DNA of 64,000 nt from Eustoma russellianum (Eukaryota; Streptophyta; Magnoliopsida; Gentianales; Gentianaceae), in contig AP025056.1 in NCBI GenBank assembly GCA_036186865.1, positions 35,174,536 to 35,238,535 on the forward strand. The letters run 5' to 3'. This document shows, one piece after another, positions 1 to 11,611 of this stretch. A program made the position numbers and the translations under genes. Position 1 is the first letter of the stretch; the number at the start of each line of letters is the position of its first letter. The notes under the pieces are model-generated. The model searched no databases, was not told where the DNA came from, and saw nothing but the letters and a program-made list of their open reading frames with translations.

Positions 1-3000
1 CATTGGACCAAGGGCAATCCCTAACCTCGTGTAGATCCCCACAGTTAGGAAGACGGCACAGCACACAACTGCTATCTTGTGATATTCCCCTCTATCTTAA
101 AAAAGCAACTGTCGGAAGAACCCCATGTCTAAGTCTCCACAACGTAAGATTGAACCTCCCTGGACCCTTGAGATTCCATATCCGATGCCATGCCTGAGCA
201 GCTCTATCCTCTGAAGCCGCGGTCATCAAATCGTAAGCGCTCGACACGCTAAACTTCCCAGAACTGTTAGGAAGCCAACGATGTCTTAAACCACCCTCAT
301 CAGTCCCATCCGACTGGACTCCCCTACTAAACAACGGAATGCATTTCCGTATACTGCGCCAAACAAAAGAAGTGTTTTGCTTACAAAAGTCGTCAAAAGG
401 TGATCCGTACTTGGCTCTCAAGATTTTCGCCCATAAGAAGTTCTCGCCAGAAATTAACGCCCAGCAGAGTTTCATTAGCAAGGCCAGGTTCATCGCCTCC
501 AACCGTCTTATGCCAAGGCCGCCCGCATCCTTGGGCTTGCAAATGGTATCCCAAGACACCGAGTGCAAATGTCTCGCACCATCATACTCATTCCAGAAAA
601 AACAACGGGTAATGCGCTCCATTTCTGGCAAAGTACTAGAAGAAATTTTGGTCGTCTGCATTGCATATGATGGTAATGCAGACAAAACCGATTTAATGAG
701 CATCATTCTCGAGGCCTGCGATAACATACGTGCTTTCCACTTTGCCAATTTGGATCTCACATTTTCAACCAGAAAATTGTAGGTGTGGGTGGTCACCCTA
801 CGGTGCAAAAGGGCATCCCCAAATAACAGCCCAGATCACCAGTAGTTTTCATATTAAGAGATCGCTTAAGTGCCTCAACAACGTCGCTTGACGTGTTTTT
901 GGAAACAAAGAACTGTGATTTTTTAAAGCTAATCACCTGACCTGAGACTGCACAGAAATTAGAAAGGATACTTTCCATAGTCCGAGCTTGTTTCTCCGAT
1001 GCTTCCCCGAACAGAATAAGATCATCAGCAAAAAATATATGTGACACCTTAGGGCCCCCCCTCGAGCATTCAGAATAGGGGTCCAAATACGCCTTTGTAC
1101 CGCCTTGTGAATCTCCCTACTCAAAACATCCATACATAATAAAAACAGATAAGGTGCTAATGGGTCGCCCTGTCTAATGCCGTGAGTGGGCTGAAAACCA
1201 GCAAGTCGTTCCCCATTCCAAATTATCGATAAGGACATAGACCTTACCGTGAACATAATTAGCGCAACCATATCCGTAGAGAAGCCGATTGCCCCAAGAA
1301 TCTCTCAAGAAATTGCCAATCGACACGATCATACGCTTTCTCAAGGTCGATCTTAACCACCATAGATCCCTTCCTCCCGGTTTTATTTCGGATAATGTGA
1401 AGGACTTCCTGTGCGATAATAATATTCTCAGCAGTATTTCTTCCGGGTGTAAATGCCGATTGTTCCGGGGAAATCAGATTGGGTATTACGAGCTTCAATC
1501 GGTTGGCCACAATCTTGGAAATAATTTTGGTCAAGACATTAGCCAGGGCGATGGGTCGAAATTGGCTAATGTCTTCCGGATGTGCAATCTTCGGGATCAG
1601 CACAACAAGCGTCTCATTCATAGATGGTGGAAAATTCTTCGTTCTGAAGGTCTCCAACACGAAATTGATAACAGAGTTCTTACAAACATCCCAATTCTAT
1701 TGAAAAAATCCCGGTGTAAATCCATCCGGCCCGGGGGTCTTGTCAGGTCCCATTTGAAACAGCGCAATCTCAATTTCCTTGGTGGACACCGGACGATTAA
1801 GAAAATTCCGTTCGGAATGTGAAAGTTCCGGAAACGAAAACTCCTGAGTTGGACGCATCATAGATACTTGTTCACAAAACAAATTCTGGAAATAAGATCT
1901 CACCCCTTTTTAAGTGATTCAGGTTCCTCAATCCAGATGGCTGAACCACATTTCAGAGCTAACACCCGTTTATTTCGCCGACGACTCGCGACCATATTAT
2001 GGAAAAACTGGGTATTCTGTGCACCTTCCCCCAGCCAATCCAACCTTGCTTTCTCTTTCCAAAATTGTTCATCTGCCGCCGCCAACTCATGAAACTCCTT
2101 TATTAGACTGTCCTCCAGTTTAGAAAGGAAACGGGAAGGACGCGTGGACAACGCCTGTTGAATGCCACACAGCCTCGCAATACACCTTTTCTTTTGAGAA
2201 ATAATGCTGCCAAAATTTTCGCTCCTCCAGCGCTGTACGCGGGCCGTAAAATTCATTAAGGTCGCCGTAATATTACCCGGAAACTCCACCCATTCTTGCT
2301 TCACAAACTCTCTGAAGCTGTGGTGCCTCAACCATAAACTTTGTATTCGGAATGGAGGGGACACCGTCCTCTGAAATGAAAGATTATCCAACGCTAACAA
2401 AATAGGGGAGTGATCAGAATGAACCCGAGGTAGATGTCGTACAAAGGCCCGAGGAAAGGTATTCAGCCACTGACTGTTGGCCCAACATTGATCCAACCTC
2501 TGTTGGATTCTGGACTGGCCTTGTTGACAATTAGTCCATGTAAATTTAGGACCAACAAATGTCACCTCCGACAACTCGCACTTCTCAAACATTGTTCGCA
2601 TGCGAGACGCCGCATACCCACGTAGTGGTCTGCCGCCATACTTATCCTCCGGATGGATGACCTGATTGAAATAACCAATCAAACACCAGGGGATCTTCAC
2701 AACGTCATTCATTTTCTCAACATATTGGCAAAACGTATCACGGATAGCTGTAACAGGGGAAGCATACACCGTGGATAAGAGCCACACACCCTCCGACGTA
2801 GTAATCCGAACACTTATCATTTGAGCAGTGTACCCCATGACCTTCACACGCACCAAATCATCATCCCACAAACACCATAAGCCTCCTGCGAATCCCCGAG
2901 CCTCGACAGCCACAAACTGTGAGAATCCACAAGACTTAAGGATCCATCCGGCATCACAACTTTGCATCCTAGTCTCGCACAAGAATAAAAAATCTGGTCT

Positions 3001-3081
3001 ATTATCTTTGATCAATTCGCGCAACCCATTTCGGAAATTAGGTGACGCTGCCCCTCGGCAATTCCATGCCATGACCTTCAT
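1..3081 (-). pseudogene. LINE copy 1 ORF2: endonuclease/reverse transcriptase, broken
   Basis: Would nick target DNA and copy the element RNA there (target-primed reverse transcription). It starts at the ATG at 3081 with MKVMAWNCRGAASPNFRNGL, the usual N-terminus of the exonuclease-endonuclease-phosphatase domain. The first frame runs 393 codons to 1900. DHSPILL is present, but the normally invariant GDFN block reads GYFN (LIGYFNQVIHPEDKYGG, near 2660), so a catalytic Asp is lost. RT blocks follow in shifting frames: VVKIDLEKAYDRVDW (near 1340), IRQGDPLAPYLFLL (near 1150) and FFADDLILF (near 1025). Then come the thumb/connection and the start of zf-RVT (92-808). Breaks lie near 1900, 1697, 1265, 1080 and 800. 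The intact family member would be about 1,200-1,400 codons, and the end is outside the window. Confidence 0.88.
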
Positions 3082-3091
3082 TAGATACCAA

Positions 3092-4790
3092 TCAAGAAAT
3101 TAGCTGGGGGTCTCCATCCAAACCCACCATAGGATCACTCACACCAACATTCGACATTTCCTCAACAACCCCCTTGGCCACGGCAGTAGAGTCTTGTGGA
3201 CCCGAACCACCCATAATCACGTCCGTTATATCCGGGGGATGTTGTTTAATCGACACCGCCACCTCCTGTCTAAGCGATCGCTTGACGCTATTCTCTAATC
3301 TCGGCCACTCCTCCGCACTAGCCACCTCAAAGGGGACACTCCTATTAGGGCGTTGAGAAGCATTTGTAATGTCCCTGAGGGAACGAGAACCGAAAGACGC
3401 TCCCCTGCCGCGACTACTTGAGCCTCGGCCACGACCCCCACCTCCTCTAACAGACATTCTACCAGTTTCATCCTCCACAAAATGGTCCCCAAAAGTATGC
3501 ACTTCCCATGGTTTCTGATGTTTTGGAGTCATCTTAACCTTGCTCGTTTGTTTCACAGCCACTCCTTTTTTCTTCCTTGGTGCCTGGACCTCCTTCCCCC
3601 CCCCTTCGCTACTGATGCTTGAAAGGTAACTGGAGGACCGTTGTCCACTATACTTCTCAGCTCTGCCTCCAACCCGTCCTCTTCAGGGCCATCCTCATTA
3701 TCCTCATCCGGGCCACCAAGCACATCAAACCTATTTATTCCCGAATCACCTTTCCCCCTCGCCGATTGGGCAACCTGGGTTTCGATTTCGTTTGGGACTG
3801 TCACTGCTTGAATTCTTCTATGCCTATTATTGGTGGCGATCATCCATGGACCAAATGGTGCGGACTTATCCATGCCTTTCGATCGAAGAGCAGTATCAGG
3901 TTTCTCAACAGGGTTGGTCATGCCCTGCCCATAGGAATCAGCCACATGACCGTATAGCCCGCACTTAAAACAAATTTGGGGAAGACCTTCATACTCAATA
4001 GGAAAGACTCTGCCATTCACCTTGATACGAGATGCAAGAGTCTTCCTCAGATCTAACTCGACGCAAATCCTAGCATACTTCCCTCTCCCAACCAAATCAG
4101 TCGTATGATCAACCTTAACTGGTTTGCCCAGAAGACTCCCAACACGCAAAAGCATTTCTTCTTTGAAAAATTCTAGCGGAACATCAGGAATACGAATCCA
4201 TACTAAAGTATTCGTCACAGTGTTTCGTGTAGCAGAAAAAACGGCTTCCATTTCATAACTGTGATATAACATCCTTGCACCATCCACGGACCACTTTCTA
4301 ACGCATGAAGATATTGACTACATGAATAGAATCTAACAACATAATAACCCTCAGGTAGGTCCACAATATCAATCCTACTCCCCAAGCCCCAAAGATCATA
4401 CAAACGTTTTTCAAGGACCCGAAATGATACTTGTTTCCCCAAAACCTTCATAATGAGCGCCCGTTTCCAAGGTCTCCATAGCTCCCTGCACTCCTCAATC
4501 GAAATATCCAAAGCCATTTGCCCCACATCAATATCATCCAATCCAGACAGGACCGCTTCATCATATTGTTCGAGCATCTCATCGATAGAGTCATCTTCCT
4601 CCTCATCGCCAGTGTAAATCCCGGTCTGCATATCTTTCGGCTGAAACAAGTCAGCCCATCCTTCCGCTGCCGCCTCCGATTGGCCATCCTGAGACCCATC
4701 TTCTTCCATTAGATGGCGTTTCATCTTTTTTGTGCTTCTTCGCAGCAGATCTGCTTCCTCTGGGTTTAGTTCCTGTGGATTAGGGTCCAT
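3092..4790 (-). pseudogene. LINE copy 1 ORF1: DUF4283/zinc-knuckle RNA-binding protein, broken
   Basis: ORF1 of plant L1 LINEs packages element RNA. The likely start is the Met at 4790 (MDPNPQELNPEEADLL). An upstream in-frame Met at 4874 has a poor-looking leader. The DUF4283 core follows (ECRELWRPWKRALIMKVLG, then ESGPWMVQGCYITVMKW). A frameshift near 4280 moves into IPDVPLEFFKEEMLLRVGS, and the zinc knuckle CFKCGLYGHVADSY follows at about 3960. Its last ligand is Tyr instead of Cys (TAT for TGT/C), so the knuckle is damaged. A second frameshift near 3557 leads to a basic, Gly/Arg-rich tail ending at 3092, about 10 bp before ORF2. An acidic segment (GDEEEDDSIDEMLEQYDE) lies N-terminal to DUF4283. 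Confidence 0.82.
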
Positions 4791-5262
4791 GCAGGTTGAT
4801 TTTCGGCCAGTGTCCAGACTTGCCGGCAAAACTTCCGGTTTAGCGTGGTGACGGGCACACACAGTAGGGCACACTCAATCGCCCCTAGTTCTTTTTTGAG
4901 ACATCGAGAGAGAGGCTTTTACATAAAAGAAACATCACTTGTGTAAATTGACTTTATAGTCTTCGTGGCTAGATTAATTCATGAATTCTGTCTCAAACAC
5001 CAGATTTCCATCTCAGCTTGATGGTACTTCTTCTCTAATTCTTCACTGGCGTTGATCTTATAAGATGCACGATCTGTTAGTATCTTACACCAGTCTCTTC
5101 TCAATCATCTATCTATTGGCCATTCTTCTCCTTGCTAGCTCTTTTTTGGCCTTCGGCTAGTGTTGTAACCGTTCAAATCGATATTTAAGATGTCTGAGTT
5201 TAAAGTTATGACACTATTGCATTATGATCATTTCACAACAACATTAAAACATGGCAATGTCG
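4791..5262. other. Non-coding: LINE copy 1 5' region and flank
   Basis: No supported gene. It lies upstream of LINE ORF1 on the minus strand and probably contains its 5' UTR and promoter. I see no convincing motif. Confidence 0.4.
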
Positions 5263-5263
5263 A

Positions 5264-5716
5264 GTGTTACGACCCGCATTTCCGGATCGGTAGAAAAAGA
5301 AATAAAAAATAATAGAAAAGAAAATTTAAGTCGATATCGACAGAATTTCAGTGGAATAAACAGACTTGAATAGAAATTTAATAGGACATCTATCGTATAT
5401 AACGGGATCACCTCATTAGGTTACATCCCAATCGTATTATCATTCGATAATATAAAATAGGCTAAGATAGAATATCGGGGATAGAAACGCTAGGAAAATA
5501 ATCGAACGATATGTTAATCAATAAAGCACTATACGACGAAACTAGGTAACGAATTGTTACAAGTTCATGATAAAACTTAAATAAATTTAGTCGTAACGAC
5601 TTAAGTCATTGGCTAAATTAAATCAAATGAAAATACGTGACACAATAATTTCACCACTTAAACTAAAAAGAAAACAAAATAAGATATAACAAATGTCTTG
5701 GAAAGAAGAAAAGGTG
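5264..5716 (-). repeat. LTR fragment, gypsy-type, truncated by LINE copy 2
   Basis: Starts with TGTTACGACCCGCATTTCCG. Plant gypsy LTRs commonly end this way when read on the opposite strand. The rest is AT-rich and non-coding. It stops at the LINE copy 2 tail. There is no partner LTR in the window, so orientation and family are tentative. Confidence 0.45.
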
Positions 5717-5965
5717 TATATATATATTCGAAAGAAATTTTATTGGAAATCTGCAATAGAGTATAGCGAAAGCAAAAATTTGATGATTATCAACCTCCAA
5801 ATCATATATGATATGCCGCATTAAAACCTTGTCAAGTAAAACCACCCTTGTGGATAAAACCTTGGCGAAGGAAAAAACGTACATATTTATATGAGTGGAG
5901 TGGTGATATGCGTTACAGTACATTGTGGAAGAAAATACAAGCCAAATGGACAAAAAAGAAAGCCG

Positions 5966-6220
5966 TCAAGGGCCTGCCAGTGAAATATCCAGCGTTGAGG
6001 GTTGATGCGTAGGCCTCACAGCATAGATTGCGTCGTCCGCATCGAAGATGTAGTTCACCATGACATGTTGCCCTGTCCATGCACATATGAAATAAAATGC
6101 TAAGTAAAACAGGTATACGAGGCATAACGAAAAGAAAAAAACCAACAGAATGCAAAGCATATCGAGTCTGCCTGCAACCCCCAGGGTACAGGCAGAAGAA
6201 AGAAATGAATGCCAATCCAT
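5966..6220 (-). CDS. LINE copy 2 candidate ORF3, membrane-protein-like, 84 aa
   Basis: Function unknown. The ATG sits 19 bp after the end of ORF2. The start MDWHSFLSSACTLGVAGRL resembles that of the ORF after ORF2 in LINE copy 3 (MDWHSFQHFACILRGTGRL). A strongly hydrophobic stretch follows (CILLVFFFSLCLVYLFYLAF) that would make a membrane helix. After it the two copies diverge and this one is shorter. It could be a real accessory ORF or a conserved 3' UTR that happens to be open. Plant L1 LINEs usually have only two ORFs. Confidence 0.35.
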   Translation of the reverse strand: MDWHSFLSSACTLGVAGRLDMLCILLVFFFSLCLVYLFYLAFYFICAWTGQHVMVNYIFDADDAIYAVRPTHQPSTLDISLAGP

Positions 6221-6238
6221 ATGGAAGACCGAGAAAGC

Positions 6239-9200
6239 TCAAGGAAAGTGCAAATTCACGGATGAGAGGTCCAATGTTATGGAGCCACGAACTAAAGACA
6301 GAAGATTGTGGCGAGAGTAGTATTTTGTCTGAGGCACCAGCATTGCATGCTGAGCAAGGTAGTGAGCAGCCATGTTTGCCTCTCTATAAGTATGTGCGAA
6401 ATCCAGCTGGTGTAGATGAAGTAGTGTCTGCAATAACCACAGATGATAGTTCACAAAAACCGACTGTGGTTGCCTTAAACGTGATATCATCTGAGCACAA
6501 TCCGATTCTAGAATGATGAAACGATAAAGTGGGAGGAAATATAACAAACCAAACACTGCTACCTGTATCTCTGCAATAAGTGGCGTACTTGGAGGTAAGT
6601 GAAAAGAAATCGCTCCCACACAGGTACCAGTATGATCACGCAAAATAGCCTCCCCTGCTGCATATTGCCTGCCAACCACCGCATCTATATTTAACTTTAA
6701 TCTACCGGAAGGAGGAGTGCGCCAACGAACCACTCGCGGTCGTGGAGACCGAAGAGTGGGAATCCATGAAAGCTGTGATGGTATTCCTATCACAAGTTTG
6801 GAGCCATGAATTATCTTACTCCACATCACAATGTCATAATGGATGGAAGCCCGAATGGAGGACTGAGTAAACGAGCTCAACTCACCATATACTAGTGACG
6901 CATAGGTGCGCCATATGTTGGACACAATAATAGCCGGAACAACAATTTTTAACACCCCAAAGAGAGACAAAAATGTAGATCGATACCACCAAGATAACAG
7001 ATATTGGCGAAGATACAGTGACATGGGGGACAAACAATGTAACTCAGATGCAAAGAAATCCCATATGGGACGAATGCCAACGCATGATAAAAAAGACGTG
7101 ATCCACCGTGGCCGAAGCTTGCTTACAAAAAGGACATTGTGTTGGACGAGCGGTAGAGTACTTACCAATGTAGTCCTCAAATGGCATAGCAGAATTAAAA
7201 AGTCGCCATAATAATAGCTAAGTGGCAGGCGAATGATGCTTGAACCAAATGAATTTTACAGAAAGCAGTGTTGGCTAGGGCGCCCGGCAAATATCATATA
7301 CAGATCATAAAGAAAATTCCCCTGAAGCCGAGGGCGTCCAGCTGAGATGCGAGTCCTGTCCTTCAGTCTAAGCAAGGCAGGTAGCATGAATTTTACAGAT
7401 AAGCTTCCAAAATGGCGAATCCGGCAGCCGAGGTAGATAATCTCCATGATTTCCTTATTTTATATGCATATATTTACTCCAAAGTGTATCATGTTGCTGA
7501 TATGACCACCAAATACGACAGTGATAAGCCTTTTGTAACATGCTGAGATTACGAAGCCCCAAACCACCTTCCTTAGTAGGTGTAAAAATAGTAGACCAAG
7601 CAACCCAATGATGCCGATGTCCCCAATAAAATGCTGCCAGTTTCCTTTCTATGATTTTGATCAGTGACTTTGGCAAACCTCCAGCTGCAAGAACATGTAA
7701 CGGAAGAGCCGAAATCACAGAACGAAGTAAGACAAGGCGACCTGTTGAAGAAAGTAATCGAGAATTCCATCCATGCAGTCGATCATCAATGTGCTGTAGC
7801 AAGGAAGTACAGTATCTAGAACAATTGATACCCTTATGTAAATAGGACCCATGGTATCGAAACGGTAAGCCAATGCACCGCATACGTAATATGGTATCAA
7901 ATGTATGCCGCTGATGATTTGATGTGCTGGCCGATGGAATAAAACTGCTCTTCTGAAAGTTTACCTTATGTCCAGAAGCAGTTTCATACAAAGATAAGAA
8001 TGAATGAAACCATTGTAAATTGCGTTTTGTGCCACGCAAAAACACAAGAAGGTCATCCGCATAAGCCAAATGCGTGATAGAAAAAGGAACCCTGCCCAGG
8101 CGAAAAGGTTGCAACTCGCCAGAGGCAACCAATGATTTTAAGCCTCTGCTGAAACCCTCAGAAGAAAGAATAAAGAGCAAAGGGGATAACGGGTCACCTT
8201 GTTTAACACCTCTGTAAGGCCAAAATGACACAGAGGGTTGGCCATTAATCAAAACTGCCAAGGAAGTGGCGCGTAAATGATTAAGTATTATCCGAATGAA
8301 AAAATTTGAGAAGCCAAACTGCCATAGCAGCAAATCCAGATATTCCCAGCTTACTCAATCAAAAGCCTTCATCATGTCCAGCTTCAAACATAATTGAGAA
8401 CCACCCTTATCAAGCATGTGAACCATCTCCCGTGCCATTAAAACTTACGTGGAAATATCATGTCCGGGAAAAAATCCTGTCTGTTCCTAAGATATTAATT
8501 TGTGAAGCAGTTTACTCAAGCGGGTGGCAATTATTCGCGTACAAACTTTACTCAGAAAGTTTATGAGACAGATAGGCTGAAAATCACTAAATGTTTGTGG
8601 AGATGATGTCTTGGGAATCAAAGTGATTAAAGCACTAGCCATCACTGAGGGCTGTGGAATGCCAAGAAAAAAAATTCCTGCACTGCCTTAACCACATCTG
8701 CATGAATAATTGGCCAACACGATCGATAAAACTTACCATTGAATCCATCTGGTCCTGCTGCACTCTGGGGGACTAGATGCCACATTGCCTCCTTGACCTC
8801 TGTTTCCATTGGCAACTGCGTGAGCATGGCATTGTCTTCCTCCGAGATCAGACGAGGGATGTAAGAAAGAATTGCATCATGATTATGTGTTGCTTCCCGA
8901 GCAAATAAAGAGGTATAAAAAAAACAGCTTCTGCCATAATGTCCAGGGGCGAGGTGCATTGTGCACCAGTGGAAGTGCGGATTTGCTGTATACGTAATTG
9001 TGACCGTCGCCCTTTGACAATAGAGTGAAAATAGCGCGTGTTGGCATCACCTTGCTTTAGCCATCTTACCCGCGCTTTTTGTTTCCAGAAATGCAGCTCA
9101 TATATGGAGGCACGAAGATATTCTGCCTTGGCTCGATGATATGCCTCTCGCGTCGCGTCATTGGGGTCAGCATCCCAGACGCTCTCAGCACTATTGAGAT

Positions 9201-10101
9201 TAGCTTCGGCATGCATAAGATTTGTGAAGATATTTCCAGAGATTTCTTTATTCTACCGCTGAATGTCCCTCTTCAAAGAAAATAATTTTGAATAAAAGCC
9301 ATACATACCTCCAGTAGTGGGATACGACGACCAAGCATTCTGCGTATAGGAGTGAAAATCGGGATGAAGCAACCATGTGTCCAGAAAACAAAAAGAGCGA
9401 CAACCTCCAACTGTGCTTAATCGACACACGAACAATAAGGGCGTGTGGTCCGAAGTAACTCTCAGAAGATGTGTTAGTTGCATGTCCTCAAACGCATCTT
9501 GAAAAGAAGAGTTGATAAATAACCAATCCAACCGGCGACGAACATGTCCTAAACCCCTGCCATCAATCCAAGTAAATCTGGGCCCATGAAAGTGCGGATC
9601 CATAAGAGAGCAAGATTCAATACAGTCATTAAAGTCTTGTAATACTGCAAGGGAGGGATGTGAACGCCCACTATGATCATCAAGAGTCCGAAAAGTATTG
9701 AAATCCCCTCCTACCATCCATGGCAACGTGGAAGCCCTAGAAAAGGCACATAAGGATTGCCATAGAGAATGACGTAAAGAGGATGTGTGCTTGGCATATA
9801 CTATCGATAAAACAAAGGTTAACTGCAGCGGACGAAATAGCAAAGTGAAATGAACCACTTGATCTTGATCCTACGCAGCAAGCAAATGAAACTCTGAATC
9901 ACGCCAGAAAAACCAAATACGTTCCGACTGAGAAGAATAATAATATGAAAAACCAAGGTCCAAACCAGAACCATCAATACGTGAGGGAGGATGTTTTGGT
10001 TCTAGAAGTGCAAGTAAATGTAAACGATGTTCACGTATCAAATGATGCAATCTAGGTAGAGAGGCACGCATGCCTCTTATATTCCATATTAATGCATTCA
10101 T
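6239..10101 (-). pseudogene. LINE copy 2 ORF2: endonuclease-RT-RNase H, broken
   Basis: Begins MNALIWNIRGMRASLPRLHH at 10101, the endonuclease N-terminus. An in-frame stop (TAG) lies at about 9870. The same frame resumes, with intact GDFN (WMVGGDFNTF) and SDHTPLLF. A second in-frame stop is at 9253-9255, and frameshifts follow near 8950, 8640 and 8340. RT motifs are RGVKQGDPLSPLLFIL and LAYADDLLVF (about 8070), so the YADD centre is intact. After further breaks near 7455 and 7250, RNase H occupies 7180-6239: LKLNIDA, then AEIQVAVFGLLYF, ESDCAQMI and REANMAAHYLAQHAM. The fourth acidic position is His, as in LINE copy 3. Family function: nicking the target, cDNA synthesis and RNA removal. Confidence 0.87.
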
Positions 10102-10124
10102 TGAGAAAGAGTAGTGTCACTTCC

Positions 10125-11362
10125 CTATAAGACGTGCGAAGCACTACACGTCAATATAGTAGATAGTGGTAAAGGCGGTAGATCTTTTCTGGCCTGGCGT
10201 TTCCGACGAGGAACTACAGGTATAAATTCGGCATCCTCAGTAGGTTCCTGCAATTGCGAGATCAAGACCTCCATATCTGGTGATGTAGGGATTAACTGCA
10301 TTCGCCGGACTACATCATCTGGGACATTGTGCAAGTCTACGGTCGAATCATCTGCAGGAAATCCAGTATCTGAAGAATGTCCCAATTTGCAATGATCTGA
10401 ATTATTATGTAGTGGAGGTTCCACAGCATCACAAAATTCGTCAGCCTGCAGGTCACTGTCATTGTCAGGCGGCATGGTATGATCAAAAGTTGGAGGATTA
10501 ACCGCTGGGGGTTCAAGCTGATCTTGGGTTGGAACCACAGGTGAAGGAATATTCGTTGGTGGATCCACCACATGCTTTTTCTTTATCGGAGTCCATCGCT
10601 TGGCTGGCGGGCGAGGTGGTGGAGGCGGCGGCGGTGGTGGCACAGATGTAGAAGCTTTTATGGGACATAAGCCCGTTGCATGTCCTAGTCGGCGACATGA
10701 GGTACAAAACAGCGAAAGATCTTCGTAAACCACTGATTGCAGGATAAATATGTTCTTAGCCTGCAAATAAATTTTCTGCGGTAATTCTTGGGAAAGATCT
10801 ACCTCAACACACACTCTTGCAACAGATGGCCGCAGTCCATCAGTTGTAGCAATATCCAGCTTTATGGGAGAACCGATTGGACGTACAATCTCAAATAATG
10901 CTTCACGACGATGACGGTGAATTGGGAGCCCTGGTAATGCAATCCATACCGGGACAATTAGGACATCAGCGTGGGATCAAAATCAACAATCTATTTTGTT
11001 ATTCGCATATGGCAGCCAGAAATATGCCATGAGCATCGATAAAAGCAACGCAAGTAGTCCGCTTCATTACGAAAGTTCAAAAGAATATGCGTTTGATCGA
11101 TAAGAGTGATTCGCAGATCATGATGAAAGTCTATCTTCTCAAAAACATTACGTATGACTTTCAAAGGAGGGCGGCCATACCAGAATGTACCTACCAATGA
11201 ATATCTGAATGGCGCAGCAAGGGCATTAATCTCGGAATCCAGAAATGATATCATTGGGATGCCTTTGTATCGCGAAACTGTCTTAGGCGAAATTGAGATG
11301 CTGCATGATGATGATGACCCAGAAACCACTGCCGCAAAAGATGGCGGCGGGGCAGTCGTCAT
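10125..11362 (-). pseudogene. LINE copy 2 ORF1: DUF4283/CCHC protein, broken
   Basis: Starts MTTAPPPSFAAVVSGSSSSC at 11362. The DUF4283 part follows (GIPMISFLDSEINALAAPFR; VGTFWYGRPPLKVIRNVFEK; DYLRCFYRCSWHISGCHMRI) and stops at 10991. Another frame carries MCVEVDLSQELPQKIYLQAK and an intact zinc knuckle CTSCRRLGHATGLC (about 10680-10720). A run of nine prolines and a basic tail come next. The frame change lies between 10991 and 10814. The end at 10125 is 24 bp before the ORF2 ATG, the usual close ORF1-ORF2 spacing. Expected role: binding of element RNA. Confidence 0.82.
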
Positions 11363-11611
11363 TGAATTAAGGATGGAAAAAGCGGCGGCTTGCGATGAAT
11401 GGCAGTGGACGGAGGACAGAAAATGCCAGAAGGTACAGCCTGAGGAGGGGCAACGGAGATCAAGGGGGAAAACGTAGGCGGCGGCGGCTATCGCCGCGAT
11501 GACGTCAGCGATCGCCAGAGAGCGGGTATCGTTTTATATATATATATTTATATATTTTTTTTGAAAAGGAAATTTTATTAAAAGCCTCACTTACGGCGGA
11601 GGAAAACCTTA

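Larger units (their letters stand above)
1..5262 (-). mobile_element. LINE copy 1 (plant L1-type), 3' part outside window
   Basis: Minus-strand non-LTR retrotransposon. Reading leftwards it has a 5' region with no ORF (about 4791-5262), ORF1 (DUF4283-like RNA-binding protein with a CCHC knuckle), a gap of about 10 bp, then ORF2 (endonuclease plus reverse transcriptase). The window starts inside the zf-RVT part of ORF2, so the 3' end is not visible. Both ORFs have frame breaks and lost key residues, so it is a dead copy. Its ORF2 is clearly different from that of LINE copies 2 and 3. The 5' boundary is put just before an LTR-like sequence starting near 5264. That boundary is uncertain by about 100 bp. 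Confidence 0.85.
5729..11534 (-). mobile_element. LINE copy 2 (L1-type with RNase H), near full length
   Basis: About 5.8 kb on the minus strand: a 5' UTR of about 170 bp, ORF1 (11362-10125), ORF2 (10101-6239, endonuclease, RT, zf-RVT region and RNase H), a candidate ORF3 (6220-5966), and a 3' UTR whose last about 150 bp also end LINE copies 3 and 4. The tail is a TA run, not plain poly(A). TA runs (TATATATATATT) flank it at about 5717-5728 and 11537-11548 and may be the target duplication, though low complexity makes this unsure. It inserted at the tail of LINE copy 3. Frames are broken in several places, so it is inactive. Confidence 0.85.

Noticed and set aside
5805..5890. Conserved peptide VLSTRVVLL.KVLMRHIIY in three minus-strand ORFs as a protein domain
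   Set aside because: The conservation is at the DNA level in the LINE 3' UTR (also at 11693 and 14399); no evidence that it is translated.
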